Below are positions 1-7,853 of a DNA stretch of 26,174 nt, one piece after another. Under the pieces are notes generated by a model that searched no databases, was not told the DNA's origin, and saw only the letters and a program-made list of their open reading frames with translations. A program made the translations under genes and the position numbers. This DNA comes from DASWJZ01 sp964440525. Its GTDB lineage: Bacteria > Pseudomonadota > Alphaproteobacteria > Rhizobiales > Afifellaceae. The stretch's first letter is position 1, and every line of letters begins with the position of its first letter. The stretch covers positions 1 to 26,174 of the forward strand of contig CAYTTC010000046.1 in NCBI GenBank assembly GCA_964440525.1, given 5' to 3'.

Positions 1-2
1 GG

Positions 3-215
3 CATGCCGCAGCGCTTGGCCGGGAGGTGCAAAGCTCGGAAGCGGATCGCTTCGCAGCAGGCATTCTGCCAATCATCGAGTCAATCAAAGCCACCGGAGT
101 ATCGAGCCTCGGATCGATTGCGGTCGCTCTCAACAATCGAGGCATTCGATCAGCCCATGGCGGACGTTGGCATGTGTCCACCGTCGGTAATCTCTTGGCC
201 CGGTCGACCGGCTGA
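3..215 (+). pseudogene. C-terminal end of a serine recombinase (resolvase family), cut by the window edge
   Basis: The reading frame is open at the left edge and ends at TGA 213-215, giving about 70 residues. The pattern is that of the C-terminus of resolvase/recombinase proteins: a helical stretch (GREV..ADRFAAGILPIIE), then a helix-turn-helix-like segment with IAVALNNRGIRSAHGGRWH and a closing TVGNLLAR. In the family this part reads roughly ALNARGI-TARGG-W followed by V-RVLAR and helps bind DNA at the recombination site. The catalytic serine domain would lie upstream, outside the window, so it cannot be said whether the gene is whole. It marks the left side as a mobile-element or remnant area. 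Family call is good; whether it is intact or a remnant is unknown. Confidence 0.7.
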
Positions 216-413
216 GGAGCCAATCACCTTTTTTAGGCGGGAAGAATCGCCTCCAACAGCCACGGACATTGGCAGCCCCACCTGAAGGTCGCGACTTCGT
301 GCTGCCCCGCACGCTGCCTTTGCGAGCTGTGCGGCAGGCAATTAGGGGTCCTCGGAACTTAGTAGTGACGTTTGCGTCGGCAGCCTGACAGCCCCCACCG
401 GAGATTGGTTCTC

Positions 414-560
414 ATGGCCTCTACCCGCCCGTTATATTTGCTCGCCGTCGCTGCGCTCGTTGTCGGGATTGCAGCTTGTTCCAACACAATCCGCGGCGTT
501 GGTCGGGACGCGCAGCAGACCGGTCAGGCCATCGAGGATACAGTGGAAGGCGATCCATGA
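414..560 (+). CDS. Entericidin A/B family small lipoprotein
   Basis: A 48-residue protein. It begins MASTRPLYLLAVAALVV and has a lipobox-like VGIAACS, with the likely lipidated cysteine near residue 22. After this comes the family hallmark NTIRGVGRDAQQTGQAIED, matching the N-T-x-R-G-x-G-x-D ... G-x-A-I pattern of entericidins. Entericidins are small cell-envelope lipoproteins linked in E. coli to stationary-phase bacteriolysis; in alphaproteobacteria they are common and mostly unstudied. The start at ATG 414 follows a GGAG at about 400-403; an upstream TTG at 372 would add a non-hydrophobic leader and hide the signal peptide, so it is less likely. It stands alone between the recombinase tail and a remnant region. 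Confidence 0.85.
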   Translation: MASTRPLYLLAVAALVVGIAACSNTIRGVGRDAQQTGQAIEDTVEGDP

Positions 561-594
561 TCGGCCCTCCCTTTACGTTCGCGCGCACCAGTCA

Positions 595-1032
595 GGATCG
601 ACCTGTCCGACACTGCTGGGCGCCGAGGCTTGGCCCGGCCTCGCCGTTGATCGAGCCGATGCTGTCGCCGGCCGGGAGCGCACTCTGGGCACAACGGATG
701 CGTTCCAGGACACCGTCAACCTCGATCCAGTACTCGATCGCGAGTCCCTCCGACCCGGCAATGTTCGGGAGGATCCTTTCTGACGCCTTGGAGAGACGGC
801 CGCAGGCCGGCGTCCGCGCAGTAGCGATTGAGCGCCGACTTGTCGACGATCTCTCCGAAGACGTACTCGGCCGTATCGAGGAGGACGACATCGTTTCTGA
901 GGTTAATCGCCTTCACGATATCGAGCCGGCCGGACGACCACGCAGCGCGATTCAGACTTGCATCGAAATCGGTCGAGGCGAGCAGCCTGTTCTTATTTCG
1001 GCTCAATTGCGGCGACACCGGCCCTGCGGCGC
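595..1032 (-). pseudogene. Possible frameshifted gene remnant, family not recognised
   Basis: Two adjoining minus-strand frames both look protein-like. The upstream part (about 1000-806) reads DFDASLNRAAWSSGRLDIVK, then NDVVLLDTAEYVFGEIVDKS and LNRYCADAGLRPSL. The downstream part (about 806-595) continues one frame away as LSKASERILPNIAGSEGLAI, EYWIEVDGVLERIRCAQSAL and PAGDSIGSING, ending at TGA. Joined near 806 they would make about 135 residues. A single-base indel in a former gene would explain this. No start codon with a ribosome site was found, and the segment directly follows the Lrp-type gene on the same strand. I do not recognise the family. It could also be chance open frames in GC-rich DNA. 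Confidence 0.3.
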
Positions 1033-1509
1033 CTAAAAGAAATTCGCTTTGTTCCCGAAGATGCCGCCCCAGCCAGAATATTTCGAAAGCCGGGTCAGCA
1101 GGAAGACATCGGTGCGGATAATGCCGTCGATGCTGGCAAGCGTCTCCGTCGTGAACCGCACGATGTCGTTCCGTGGCGAGCGAAGCCACACTTCAAGCAT
1201 CAGGTCGTAGCCACCGGTGCTGAGGCCAAGAAACTGCACGTCGTCGAGCTTCTGCAACTCCGCCTCCACGGAGGTGACTCGGCTCGCCTGCGCCTCAATT
1301 CCGATAATCGCCGCTGCTTCATATCCAAGCTTCACGGGATCGACCGCGCAGACGAACTTGATGAATCCCTCTTTTTCGAGCCGGGTGCGGCGACGACGGA
1401 CGGTTGCCTCGGAAGTCTTCAGTCCCTTCGCGATGACGATGTTTGGAACCGGTCCCTCCCGCAAGAGGAACTCGATGATCCTTTCGTCCATCTTGTCGAT
1501 CTTGCTCAT
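1033..1509 (-). CDS. Lrp/AsnC family transcriptional regulator
   Basis: 158 residues, the usual length for the family. Residues about 1-50 form the AsnC-type winged helix-turn-helix: KIDKMDERIIEFLLREG, then IVIAKGLKTSEATVRRRRTR and LEKEGFIK. Residues about 65-150 form the ligand-binding RAM domain, with AAIIGIEAQ near its start and the family's glycine-turn region FLGLSTGGYDLMLEVWLRS near 93-111. Lrp/AsnC proteins form dimers or octamers that sense amino acids or other small metabolites. The ATG overlaps the stop of the upstream isomerase gene by 4 bases (ATGA, 1506-1509), so it is the last gene of the minus-strand transporter operon and probably its local regulator. The ligand cannot be told from the sequence. 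Confidence 0.92.
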   Translation of the reverse strand: MSKIDKMDERIIEFLLREGPVPNIVIAKGLKTSEATVRRRRTRLEKEGFIKFVCAVDPVKLGYEAAAIIGIEAQASRVTSVEAELQKLDDVQFLGLSTGGYDLMLEVWLRSPRNDIVRFTTETLASIDGIIRTDVFLLTRLSKYSGWGGIFGNKANFF

Positions 1510-2360
1510 GCTTCCTTTCGCCCGCCCGCGGCGAATCCCTCCATCGCTTTGGCAGAAAGCGCGGCTGCCTCCGCTACGTCAAGCCGCCAAAGATCGGGGT
1601 TCAGGAGCTCCAGCGTCCAGTAGCCCTGATAGCCGGTTTCCAGAATCGCATCGCGGTACGCCGTGAGAGGCGCTACGCCGGCTCCCGGAGGCATGCGGTC
1701 CCCGTCGTCCAGCCTCTCCGCCGGTCGATCCCGGACATCGGTCACGTGCACGTTGGCGATCTCCTCCGCCTTCAGCGTCCCCAGCTCCGATGCCGTCCCG
1801 CCGCTGCGAAAGTGGTGGAAGAAGTCGATGCTGAGGCCGATCGCGGGCCGCGCCGCCTCTTGGACGAGGTCTTTCGCATCGGCGAGTGTGTCCAGGACAA
1901 ACGGGCCGATCGGCGCGCCGAGGCTCATGAATTCGAGCGCGAGCCGGACATCGTGATCCGCCGCCATCGTGGCAGCGAGGCGCAGATTCTCCACCGCCTT
2001 TGGCCGCCAGGACGCCTCGCCGACGAAGCGCCGCGCGTCCGCGCCGATGCCCAGGACCTTGCATTGAAGCGTGCGACAAAGCTCAAGTTGCGATCGCAGA
2101 GAACTCAGGTAGGCATCGAGCATTTGCCCCTCTGAGAGCAACAGAGCCGGACCCATCGGGGCGAGGCCGATAGCGCCCGACGCGACAATTCCGAGCCCGT
2201 GAAGCCGCTCCTGGAGTGCGCTTGGCGAGTTCTCCGAAAGGAATCGGCCCACCTTTTCGAGCGAGATCTCGACCGCTCGGAACCCCGCCGCACGATAGGC
2301 GTGGAGCTCGGCGTCGAACTCCGCGGGGAAAGTGGTCAGCTGCGAGATGCTGACTTTCAT
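1506..2360 (-). CDS. Sugar phosphate isomerase/epimerase-like TIM-barrel protein (AP endonuclease 2 fold), copy 1
   Basis: 284 residues with the xylose-isomerase-like TIM-barrel pattern. Likely metal and catalytic residues are E143 (LALEFMSLG), D179 with H182 (LSIDFFHHF), H205 (NVHVTDVRD) and E251 (YWTLELLNP), in the order typical of the family. Members isomerise or epimerise sugars, ketoses and inositol derivatives, usually with a divalent metal. I start at ATG 2360, which sits 4 bases after GGAGG; a TTG just before it leaves no room for a ribosome site. It follows the ATPase gene after a 42-base gap and overlaps the Lrp-type gene by ATGA. Membership of the transporter operon suggests it acts on the imported substrate or a product of it. 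Substrate unknown. Confidence 0.88.
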   Translation of the reverse strand: MKVSISQLTTFPAEFDAELHAYRAAGFRAVEISLEKVGRFLSENSPSALQERLHGLGIVASGAIGLAPMGPALLLSEGQMLDAYLSSLRSQLELCRTLQCKVLGIGADARRFVGEASWRPKAVENLRLAATMAADHDVRLALEFMSLGAPIGPFVLDTLADAKDLVQEAARPAIGLSIDFFHHFRSGGTASELGTLKAEEIANVHVTDVRDRPAERLDDGDRMPPGAGVAPLTAYRDAILETGYQGYWTLELLNPDLWRLDVAEAAALSAKAMEGFAAGGRKEA

Positions 2361-2402
2361 CAAACCTCCATCAATCCAGTTCGGTCGGGACGGCTGCCGC
2401 CC

Positions 2403-3227
2403 TCAGCTCTCGGCAAGCTCAACATCGGCCGTCCAGCGCTGGCGGGGATCCGGCAGCGGCACGGAGCTGACGAGGAGTCGCGTGTAGTCGTGCCGGGGGT
2501 CGTTGATGACTGTCGCCGGGTCGCCGCGCTCGACCACCTCGCCCCTATGGGCGATCAGCAGCTCATCGCTGATCTGGAGCGCGGTGGAGAGGTCGTGCGT
2601 GATGTAGAGGATGGAGATGCCGAACTCCTCCTTCATCTCGACCAGCTGCCGGAGGATGAAAATCCTGAGCGAAGCGTCGACCATCGAAACCGGCTCGTCG
2701 GCGACCAGAATCGCCGGTCGAAGCAGCATCGCCCGCGCAATGATGACGCGTTGCAGCTGGCCACCGCTCAGCTGATGCGGATAGCGGCCGAGCACCGTGT
2801 CCGGATCAAGCCTCACCTGCTTCAGCGCATCCGCGATCATCTGCCGGCTCTCGGACGAGGCTGGCGGTCGGCCGAGCATTCGAACGGCCAGCCTGAACGT
2901 CCGATCGATGCGGTAGACCGGATTGAAGGTCTCGTACGGATTCTGGAACACCGCCTGGACGTTGCGCCTGAAGTCGCGGAACTCGGCATCGTTCATGGCG
3001 CCGAGGCTGCGACCGCGGTAGAGAATCTCTCCCCTCGTCGGAGTCAGGAATCCGAGCGCCATCAGCGCCAGTGTGGATTTCCCGCACCCGCTTTCGCCGG
3101 CCAGTGTAATGACCTTCGGCCGATCCGCGGGGAAGGCGATTGACATCGACTTGACGGCGACCGTCGCCTGGCCGCGGCTATGGAACGTCTTGCCCGCGCC
3201 CCTGATTTCGAGCGTAGCGGCGCTCAT
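2403..3227 (-). CDS. Peptide/nickel-type ABC transporter ATP-binding protein (DppF-like)
   Basis: 274 residues with all ATPase motifs: Walker A GESGCGKS at 44-51, signature LSGGQ at 153-157, Walker B ILVADEP at 173-179 and switch histidine H211. The region VFQNPYETFNP near 93-103 and the C-terminal INDPRHDYTRLL near 241-252 are typical of the oligopeptide/dipeptide (Dpp/Opp) subgroup. It is shorter at the C-terminus than many OppF proteins. It would pair with the DppD-like ATPase to power the two permeases at the inner membrane. Its ATG overlaps the stop of the DppD-like gene by 4 bases (ATGA, 3224-3227), a sign of translational coupling. Confidence 0.95.
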   Translation of the reverse strand: MSAATLEIRGAGKTFHSRGQATVAVKSMSIAFPADRPKVITLAGESGCGKSTLALMALGFLTPTRGEILYRGRSLGAMNDAEFRDFRRNVQAVFQNPYETFNPVYRIDRTFRLAVRMLGRPPASSESRQMIADALKQVRLDPDTVLGRYPHQLSGGQLQRVIIARAMLLRPAILVADEPVSMVDASLRIFILRQLVEMKEEFGISILYITHDLSTALQISDELLIAHRGEVVERGDPATVINDPRHDYTRLLVSSVPLPDPRQRWTADVELAES

Positions 3228-4138
3228 GCGGTGACCGCTGCTTCGCTGACGGGTCGGACAAAATGGCCGGGCCCCACTTCCAGCAAGGGCCCGCTTTCCC
3301 GCTGCCAGCTTTCCCGTTCGTCCTCCGTCGGCAGAGAAATCGCTGGGATGCCTTGCTTGTGTTTGATGGATGGCACTGAGGCTATCAAGCGTTTGGTATA
3401 GGGATGCCTCGGATTGTCGAAAATGTCGGTGGCCGCGCCCATTTCAACAAAACGGCCGGCGAACATGATGCCGATCCTGTCGGCCATCTGCGCCTGCAGG
3501 GCCATGTCGTGGCCGATCAGGATGATCGAGGTATTGAAGCGCGTTCGCACCCGCATCAACGTTTGCAGCACGACGCGCTGCGATACGACGTCGAGCGCGC
3601 TTGTCGACTCGTCGGCGATGATCAGCTTCGGGTCGAACAGGATCGCCATGGCTATGCAAACGCGCTGCTTCATGCCGCCGCTCAATTGATGCGGGTACTG
3701 CTTTAGAACATTCGCCGGCAGCCGCACCGCCTCGAGCGCGGCCTCCACCTTCGCGAGCCACCTGCCCTTGAGCTTCTCGCCGGTATGATCACGCACCATG
3801 TCGGCGAACTGCCTGCCGATGCGCGAAATCGGGTTCAACACGTTCATCGCGCCTTGCGGCACATAGGCGAGTTGCCGCCAGCGAATCTGCCGCCAATCCG
3901 CCGGGCTCGCCGTGACGAGGTCCCTGCCGGCGAAGCGGATCGTGCCGCGCGTGATCTGAGCCGACGCCGGCAAGCTGCCGAGCACTCCCATGCCGAGCGT
4001 CGTCTTGCCGCTGCCGGATTCCCCGACAAGCCCGAAGATTTCGTTGCCGTAGACCTTCAGGTCCACGGTCCCAACGCCAAGCGACAACCCGGAATACCTG
4101 ATCTCCAAACCGCGCACGTCCAACAGCGGTTCGGACAT
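3224..4138 (-). CDS. Peptide/nickel-type ABC transporter ATP-binding protein (DppD-like)
   Basis: 304 residues from ATG 4138, which overlaps the permease stop by one base (TGATG). A longer reading frame upstream would run back into the permease gene and has no support. Motifs: Walker A GESGSGKT at 39-46, signature LSGGM at 152-156, Walker B LIIADES at 172-178 and H210. The family segment NPRHPYTKRLIAS near 242-254 is present. After it comes a short tail without the cysteine-rich C-terminal motif seen in many OppD/DppD proteins. Together with the DppF-like protein it forms the ATPase heterodimer. The signature LSGGM rather than LSGGQ is common in this subgroup. Confidence 0.95.
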   Translation of the reverse strand: MSEPLLDVRGLEIRYSGLSLGVGTVDLKVYGNEIFGLVGESGSGKTTLGMGVLGSLPASAQITRGTIRFAGRDLVTASPADWRQIRWRQLAYVPQGAMNVLNPISRIGRQFADMVRDHTGEKLKGRWLAKVEAALEAVRLPANVLKQYPHQLSGGMKQRVCIAMAILFDPKLIIADESTSALDVVSQRVVLQTLMRVRTRFNTSIILIGHDMALQAQMADRIGIMFAGRFVEMGAATDIFDNPRHPYTKRLIASVPSIKHKQGIPAISLPTEDERESWQRESGPLLEVGPGHFVRPVSEAAVTA

Positions 4139-4977
4139 CAGAACCCTCGGTCGAGCTTGGGATTCGCGATGCGGTCGAGGACGTTGCTGATCAAGAAAAG
4201 GCCGAGGAATATGCACACCAGGATTGCGATCGGCGGACCCCACCACCACCACATGCCGCGCCACATCGCCGTGTAGTACGTCGCCTCGTAGATCGTGTTG
4301 CCCAGCGTAAAGGACTGGCGCGGTCCAAGCCCGAGCACCTCCAGCCCAATGGAGGCGAGGATCGCGGTGGTCACCGAGTTCACGAATGAAGCCGCCAGGA
4401 ACGGTATGAGGTTCGGCACCAGCTCGAAGAAAATGATGCCGAAATCGCTCACGCCCGAAAGCTTGGCGACGCGGACGAACTCCCGCTCCCGCAACGTCAG
4501 CACCTGCGCGCGAATCACGCGCGTCGCAAACATCCAGGCCGTGGACGCGATGATAAGCCCCATCAGAGTGATGGAGACCACCGGATAAGACGCCGCAATC
4601 ATGATCAGAATGGCGAGCGGCGGTATCGTCAGACCGACGTCGACCATGGTACGGATCACCGCGTCTATGCGCCCACCGAAATAGCCCGCCGTGAAGCCGA
4701 GGATTCCTCCGATCAAGACGGCGACGCCACCACCGATGAGCCCGATCGCGAGAGTCGCCGGCGTTCCCAGCATGATCACGGCAAGCAGGTCCCTGCCCTC
4801 GCTTTGCGTTCCCAGCGGATGTTCGAGGCTCGGCCTCAGATTTGGTATGCCGCCGAAGACTTCCGCCATTTCGGGATCAACGAAGAATCGCCCGATCAGG
4901 ACCGGCGTCAGCGCCAGGATCATCAGCCCGACGCCAATAAGGCCAGGCAGGCGCAAATGAGGCGACAGACTGCTCAT
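4138..4977 (-). CDS. ABC transporter permease, peptide/nickel type (DppC-like)
   Basis: 279 residues, typical for DppC/OppC. One N-terminal membrane segment (about 12-30) precedes a periplasmic part with the family motif HPLGTQSEGRDLLAV near 53-67. About five further hydrophobic segments follow. The cytoplasmic EAA loop that contacts the ATPase is at about 163-189 (REREFVRVAKLSGVSD ... ELVPN). The protein is an inner-membrane half of the channel. The start ATG 4977 overlaps the stop of the DppB-like gene by 4 bases (ATGA, 4974-4977). Confidence 0.94.
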   Translation of the reverse strand: MSSLSPHLRLPGLIGVGLMILALTPVLIGRFFVDPEMAEVFGGIPNLRPSLEHPLGTQSEGRDLLAVIMLGTPATLAIGLIGGGVAVLIGGILGFTAGYFGGRIDAVIRTMVDVGLTIPPLAILIMIAASYPVVSITLMGLIIASTAWMFATRVIRAQVLTLREREFVRVAKLSGVSDFGIIFFELVPNLIPFLAASFVNSVTTAILASIGLEVLGLGPRQSFTLGNTIYEATYYTAMWRGMWWWWGPPIAILVCIFLGLFLISNVLDRIANPKLDRGF

Positions 4978-5978
4978 CTTTGCGCCCGCCCATACTGCAC
5001 CCGCGGGTCCAGCAACGGGTACGCCAGGTCAACTACCATCATGGTGAGCGCCACGGCGAAGATGATGAACATCACTACGCCCTGCACGACGAAGAAGTCG
5101 CTCGTCCGGAGTGCGTTGTAGAGGACCGTTCCGACCCCTGGATATCCGAAGATCGTCTCGACCAGCACCTGCCCGGAGATGAGATGGCCGAGATCAATGG
5201 CGAGGGCTGTCACCTGGGGCAACAAGGCATTTCGCATGCCGTAGCGAAAGAAGATCGTACGTTCCTTGAGGCCTTTCACGCGCGCATAGGCGAGAAAGTC
5301 CTCACCCATGACGGTGGTCATCGCGCCGCGCATGCTGAGCGCCCAAAAGCCGATGAGCCCGAGCGAGATGGAAAGCGCCGGCAACGTTGCGTGGCGAACA
5401 AAGTCGAGAAACGTCTCCAGCCCGAACTCGCGCGAGCTGCCGACGGTGAACGTCCCGCCGATCGGCAGGATCGGCCAATGGAATGCGAAGAGATAAAGCA
5501 GGATCAGCGCGAGCAGGTAGAACGGCATGGCCGACAGCGTCATGAAGAAATAGATCAACCCCTGCAGGAACCACGGCGCCTTGCGCCACACGGCCAGTGC
5601 GCCGAGCAAATTGCCGATCACAAACGCCAGAAGCACGGAGAAAACGAGCAGCCCGAGCGACCAGGGAATGGCCCTCAGCACGACGGCCGTCACCTTTTGC
5701 GGGAAGTACGCGAGCGAATAGCCGAGGTCCCCCATCATCAGGTTCCTCACGTAGAGCAGGTACTGAACGTAGAGCGGTTGATCGAGGGCGAAGGCTTCGG
5801 TGTAGACTCTTACGATCTGCGCCCCGCCCGCCACCGAAGAACCGCGCGTGACCATCCGGCCCAGCATGGCCGCGATCGGGTCGGCCGGCGTCGTGTGAAT
5901 GACGATGAAATTGACCGTTATCGCGACGACGATCGTCAGCAGGAAAATGCCGAAACGGCTGATGGCGTAGCGCGTCAT
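4974..5978 (-). CDS. ABC transporter permease, peptide/nickel type (DppB-like)
   Basis: 334 residues from ATG 5978 (MTRYAISRFGIFLLTIVVAI), which puts the first membrane helix at the N-terminus as in other DppB proteins. A TTG at 6008 would add ten charged residues and is less likely. The segment HTTPADPIAAMLGR near 28-41 is the usual post-helix motif. The EAA loop is at about 226-254 (EDFLAYARVKGLKERTIFF ... NALLPQ). Six hydrophobic segments are visible. Paired with the DppC-like protein it makes the translocation channel. A long hairpin (6022-6056) lies between this gene and the binding-protein gene upstream, so its mRNA level may be lower. Confidence 0.94.
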   Translation of the reverse strand: MTRYAISRFGIFLLTIVVAITVNFIVIHTTPADPIAAMLGRMVTRGSSVAGGAQIVRVYTEAFALDQPLYVQYLLYVRNLMMGDLGYSLAYFPQKVTAVVLRAIPWSLGLLVFSVLLAFVIGNLLGALAVWRKAPWFLQGLIYFFMTLSAMPFYLLALILLYLFAFHWPILPIGGTFTVGSSREFGLETFLDFVRHATLPALSISLGLIGFWALSMRGAMTTVMGEDFLAYARVKGLKERTIFFRYGMRNALLPQVTALAIDLGHLISGQVLVETIFGYPGVGTVLYNALRTSDFFVVQGVVMFIIFAVALTMMVVDLAYPLLDPRVQYGRAQR

Positions 5979-6021
5979 GGCTGGTCTATGCCCCCGACGC
6001 TGACGCAATGCACATCAAATT

Positions 6022-6056
6022 GGAAGGGCGGAGCACGATCGTGCATCCGCCCTTCC
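6022..6056 (-). promoter_or_regulatory. Strong intercistronic hairpin between binding-protein and permease genes
   Basis: Arms GGAAGGGCGGA (6022-6032) and TCCGCCCTTCC (6046-6056) pair perfectly over 11 bp. The sequence between them, GCACGATCGTGC (6033-6044), is itself a perfect palindrome, so the stem can extend further. On the minus strand it is followed only by a weak AATTT, so full termination is doubtful. More likely it blocks 3' exonuclease and keeps the binding-protein message more abundant than the downstream permease message, as known for malE-malF. The role is inferred; the structure is visible. Confidence 0.75.
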
Positions 6057-6083
6057 GGTCTTCGCGCCAGGAGGAGGACGCGA

Positions 6084-7817
6084 CTATTGGCCTGCGCCGG
6101 TGACGTTGTGGATGATGTAGTTTCCGGTCACCCACCAATGTCCAGGGTGGATGTAGGGATTCTCCACGGTGGGAAAGTTCTCCCAGTAGGTCGTGTTGAA
6201 CGGCGTCAGCAGCCGCGCCTGCACCAGCGGGATAACCGGCAGCTCTTCAGACATGAGCGTCAATGCCTCGTCGGCGGCCGCATCGAACTCGGGGCCCGAA
6301 CTCACGCCTGACATAAGGTCGACAAGTTCGTCGAACCTCGCGTTCTTGAAGCGAACGGCGTTCTGGGGCGCGGCTTCGCCGATCGGCGCCGATACGTTGC
6401 TGTGAAAGTGCGAAAAGGACGCATAGGGGTCCTGGACGCTGCCGCATTCGCCGCCGAGCCACATCGTCGCCTTGCCGGTCGCAACGTCGGTAAAATAGAC
6501 GGCGCTCTCCATCGGTCGCGAAGTGATGTCAAAGCCCGCCTTCCGAAGTTGGGCAATCAGGACAGGTCCCATCTTGAGCTGGTCCGTCTCGCCCGACCGG
6601 ATGGACATTTCGATAGTGATCGTATTGCCCTGGGCATCGGCCCACATCCCGTCGGCATTCTTCGCATAGCCTTCCCCCTCCAGCGCCGGCGCGATCTCGT
6701 CGGTATTGGAGTGGACGAGCTTCAAGGCTTCTTCGTTGCGCGCCAGGAATTCGGCGAGCGGCGCATAGGTTGGAAACAACGAGTAGCTTGGCTCCGTCAT
6801 GCCCTCGAATGCGACGTCGATGAGCTGTTGACGATCGATGGCATCATTGATCGCGTGCCGGATGACCTTGCTGTTCACCGGCGCCAGCTCGTTATTGAAG
6901 CGCAGATCCCGCGGGCAGGCGTCGAGATATGCGTAGGGCAGATCCTTCGTCCAACCGATGATTTTCGGGTTGCGCTCGCGCGCGATCTCGAACGTGCTGC
7001 GCGACATGATCCACATGCCGTCAAGCTCGTTGTTTACCGCCTTCGCCGCCCGAGTGTCTTCCGTCGGCGCAGCAATCCAGATCACGCGTTCGGGCTCGGG
7101 CATATTGTTGAAGCCGGTCTCCGCGCCCCACCAGCCAGGCAGGCGATCAAACACGGTTTCGGTCTCTGTCGATCTGACCAGCTTGTACGGCCCGGTGCCC
7201 AGCGGCAGGCCGCGCTCGAGGTCGTAGTTGGAGAAGGTGTTCGGGTCCTCATTCTCCCAGATGTGCTTCGGCACGATCAGCACCGTTTCCCAGATGCGGA
7301 CCCCGAAATAGTCGACCAGGAAGCGCGGATTCGGGGAATTCAGCTCGATCAGGACGGTTCGCGGATCGACGGCGGTCACGCCCTTGACCCAAAGGTTCAT
7401 CTCGCCCGAATACAAGAGATTGGGATTGGCTTTCAGCATGCCGATCGTGAAAGCCACGTCGTCCGCAGTGAAATCGACGCCATCCGCCCATTTTACGCCT
7501 TCGCGAAGCTTGATCGTGACGGATTTCGCGTCGTCGCTGTACTCGCCGCTCTCGGCGAGCCAGGGTTCAAGCGCGCCGGACTCCAGATTGAGGTAGAAGA
7601 GCGACTCGGAGACCGCCTGCCACATTCCCCAATCGAGATACTGCCCGGTGATGAAGGGGTTCATGTTGTCCGGGACGGGAACGCGGCCGTCGATGTTTTC
7701 GAAGATCAGCGTCCGCTCTCGAGGGATGTCGGCGATGGATTGCGCCAGCGTCGCTCCTGTGGTGGTCAGCAGGACAGACCCGGCCACAAGGCCGATCCTA
7801 AACAGTTGACTCGTCAT
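6084..7817 (-). CDS. Family 5 extracellular solute-binding protein of a peptide/nickel-type ABC transporter
   Basis: 577 residues from ATG 7817, preceded by GAGGGA at a good distance. The N-terminus MTSQLFRIGL ... TTTGATLAQS is a clear signal peptide, with cleavage likely near residue 25. The mature part shows the SBP_bac_5 pattern: WGMWQAVSESLFYLNLESG near the start, LAESGEYSDDAKSVTIKLRE and VKWADGVDFTADDVAFT in the first third, GTGPYKLV in the middle, and NAINDAID-like IRHAINDAIDRQQL later. The protein would capture substrate in the periplasm. Family 5 binders take peptides, but also opines, glycosides, oligosaccharides and metal chelates. The isomerase genes on both sides argue for a sugar-containing ligand here (inference). 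Confidence 0.93.
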   Translation of the reverse strand: MTSQLFRIGLVAGSVLLTTTGATLAQSIADIPRERTLIFENIDGRVPVPDNMNPFITGQYLDWGMWQAVSESLFYLNLESGALEPWLAESGEYSDDAKSVTIKLREGVKWADGVDFTADDVAFTIGMLKANPNLLYSGEMNLWVKGVTAVDPRTVLIELNSPNPRFLVDYFGVRIWETVLIVPKHIWENEDPNTFSNYDLERGLPLGTGPYKLVRSTETETVFDRLPGWWGAETGFNNMPEPERVIWIAAPTEDTRAAKAVNNELDGMWIMSRSTFEIARERNPKIIGWTKDLPYAYLDACPRDLRFNNELAPVNSKVIRHAINDAIDRQQLIDVAFEGMTEPSYSLFPTYAPLAEFLARNEEALKLVHSNTDEIAPALEGEGYAKNADGMWADAQGNTITIEMSIRSGETDQLKMGPVLIAQLRKAGFDITSRPMESAVYFTDVATGKATMWLGGECGSVQDPYASFSHFHSNVSAPIGEAAPQNAVRFKNARFDELVDLMSGVSSGPEFDAAADEALTLMSEELPVIPLVQARLLTPFNTTYWENFPTVENPYIHPGHWWVTGNYIIHNVTGAGQ

Positions 7818-7853
7818 TGTCGTTCCCTCCCTCGCGTGCTTGCCCACTCTTCT

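Noticed and set aside
4980..6311. A 443-codon plus-strand open frame opposite the DppB-like permease
   Set aside because: Histidine- and arginine-rich shadow of a membrane protein gene with no ribosome site or domain.
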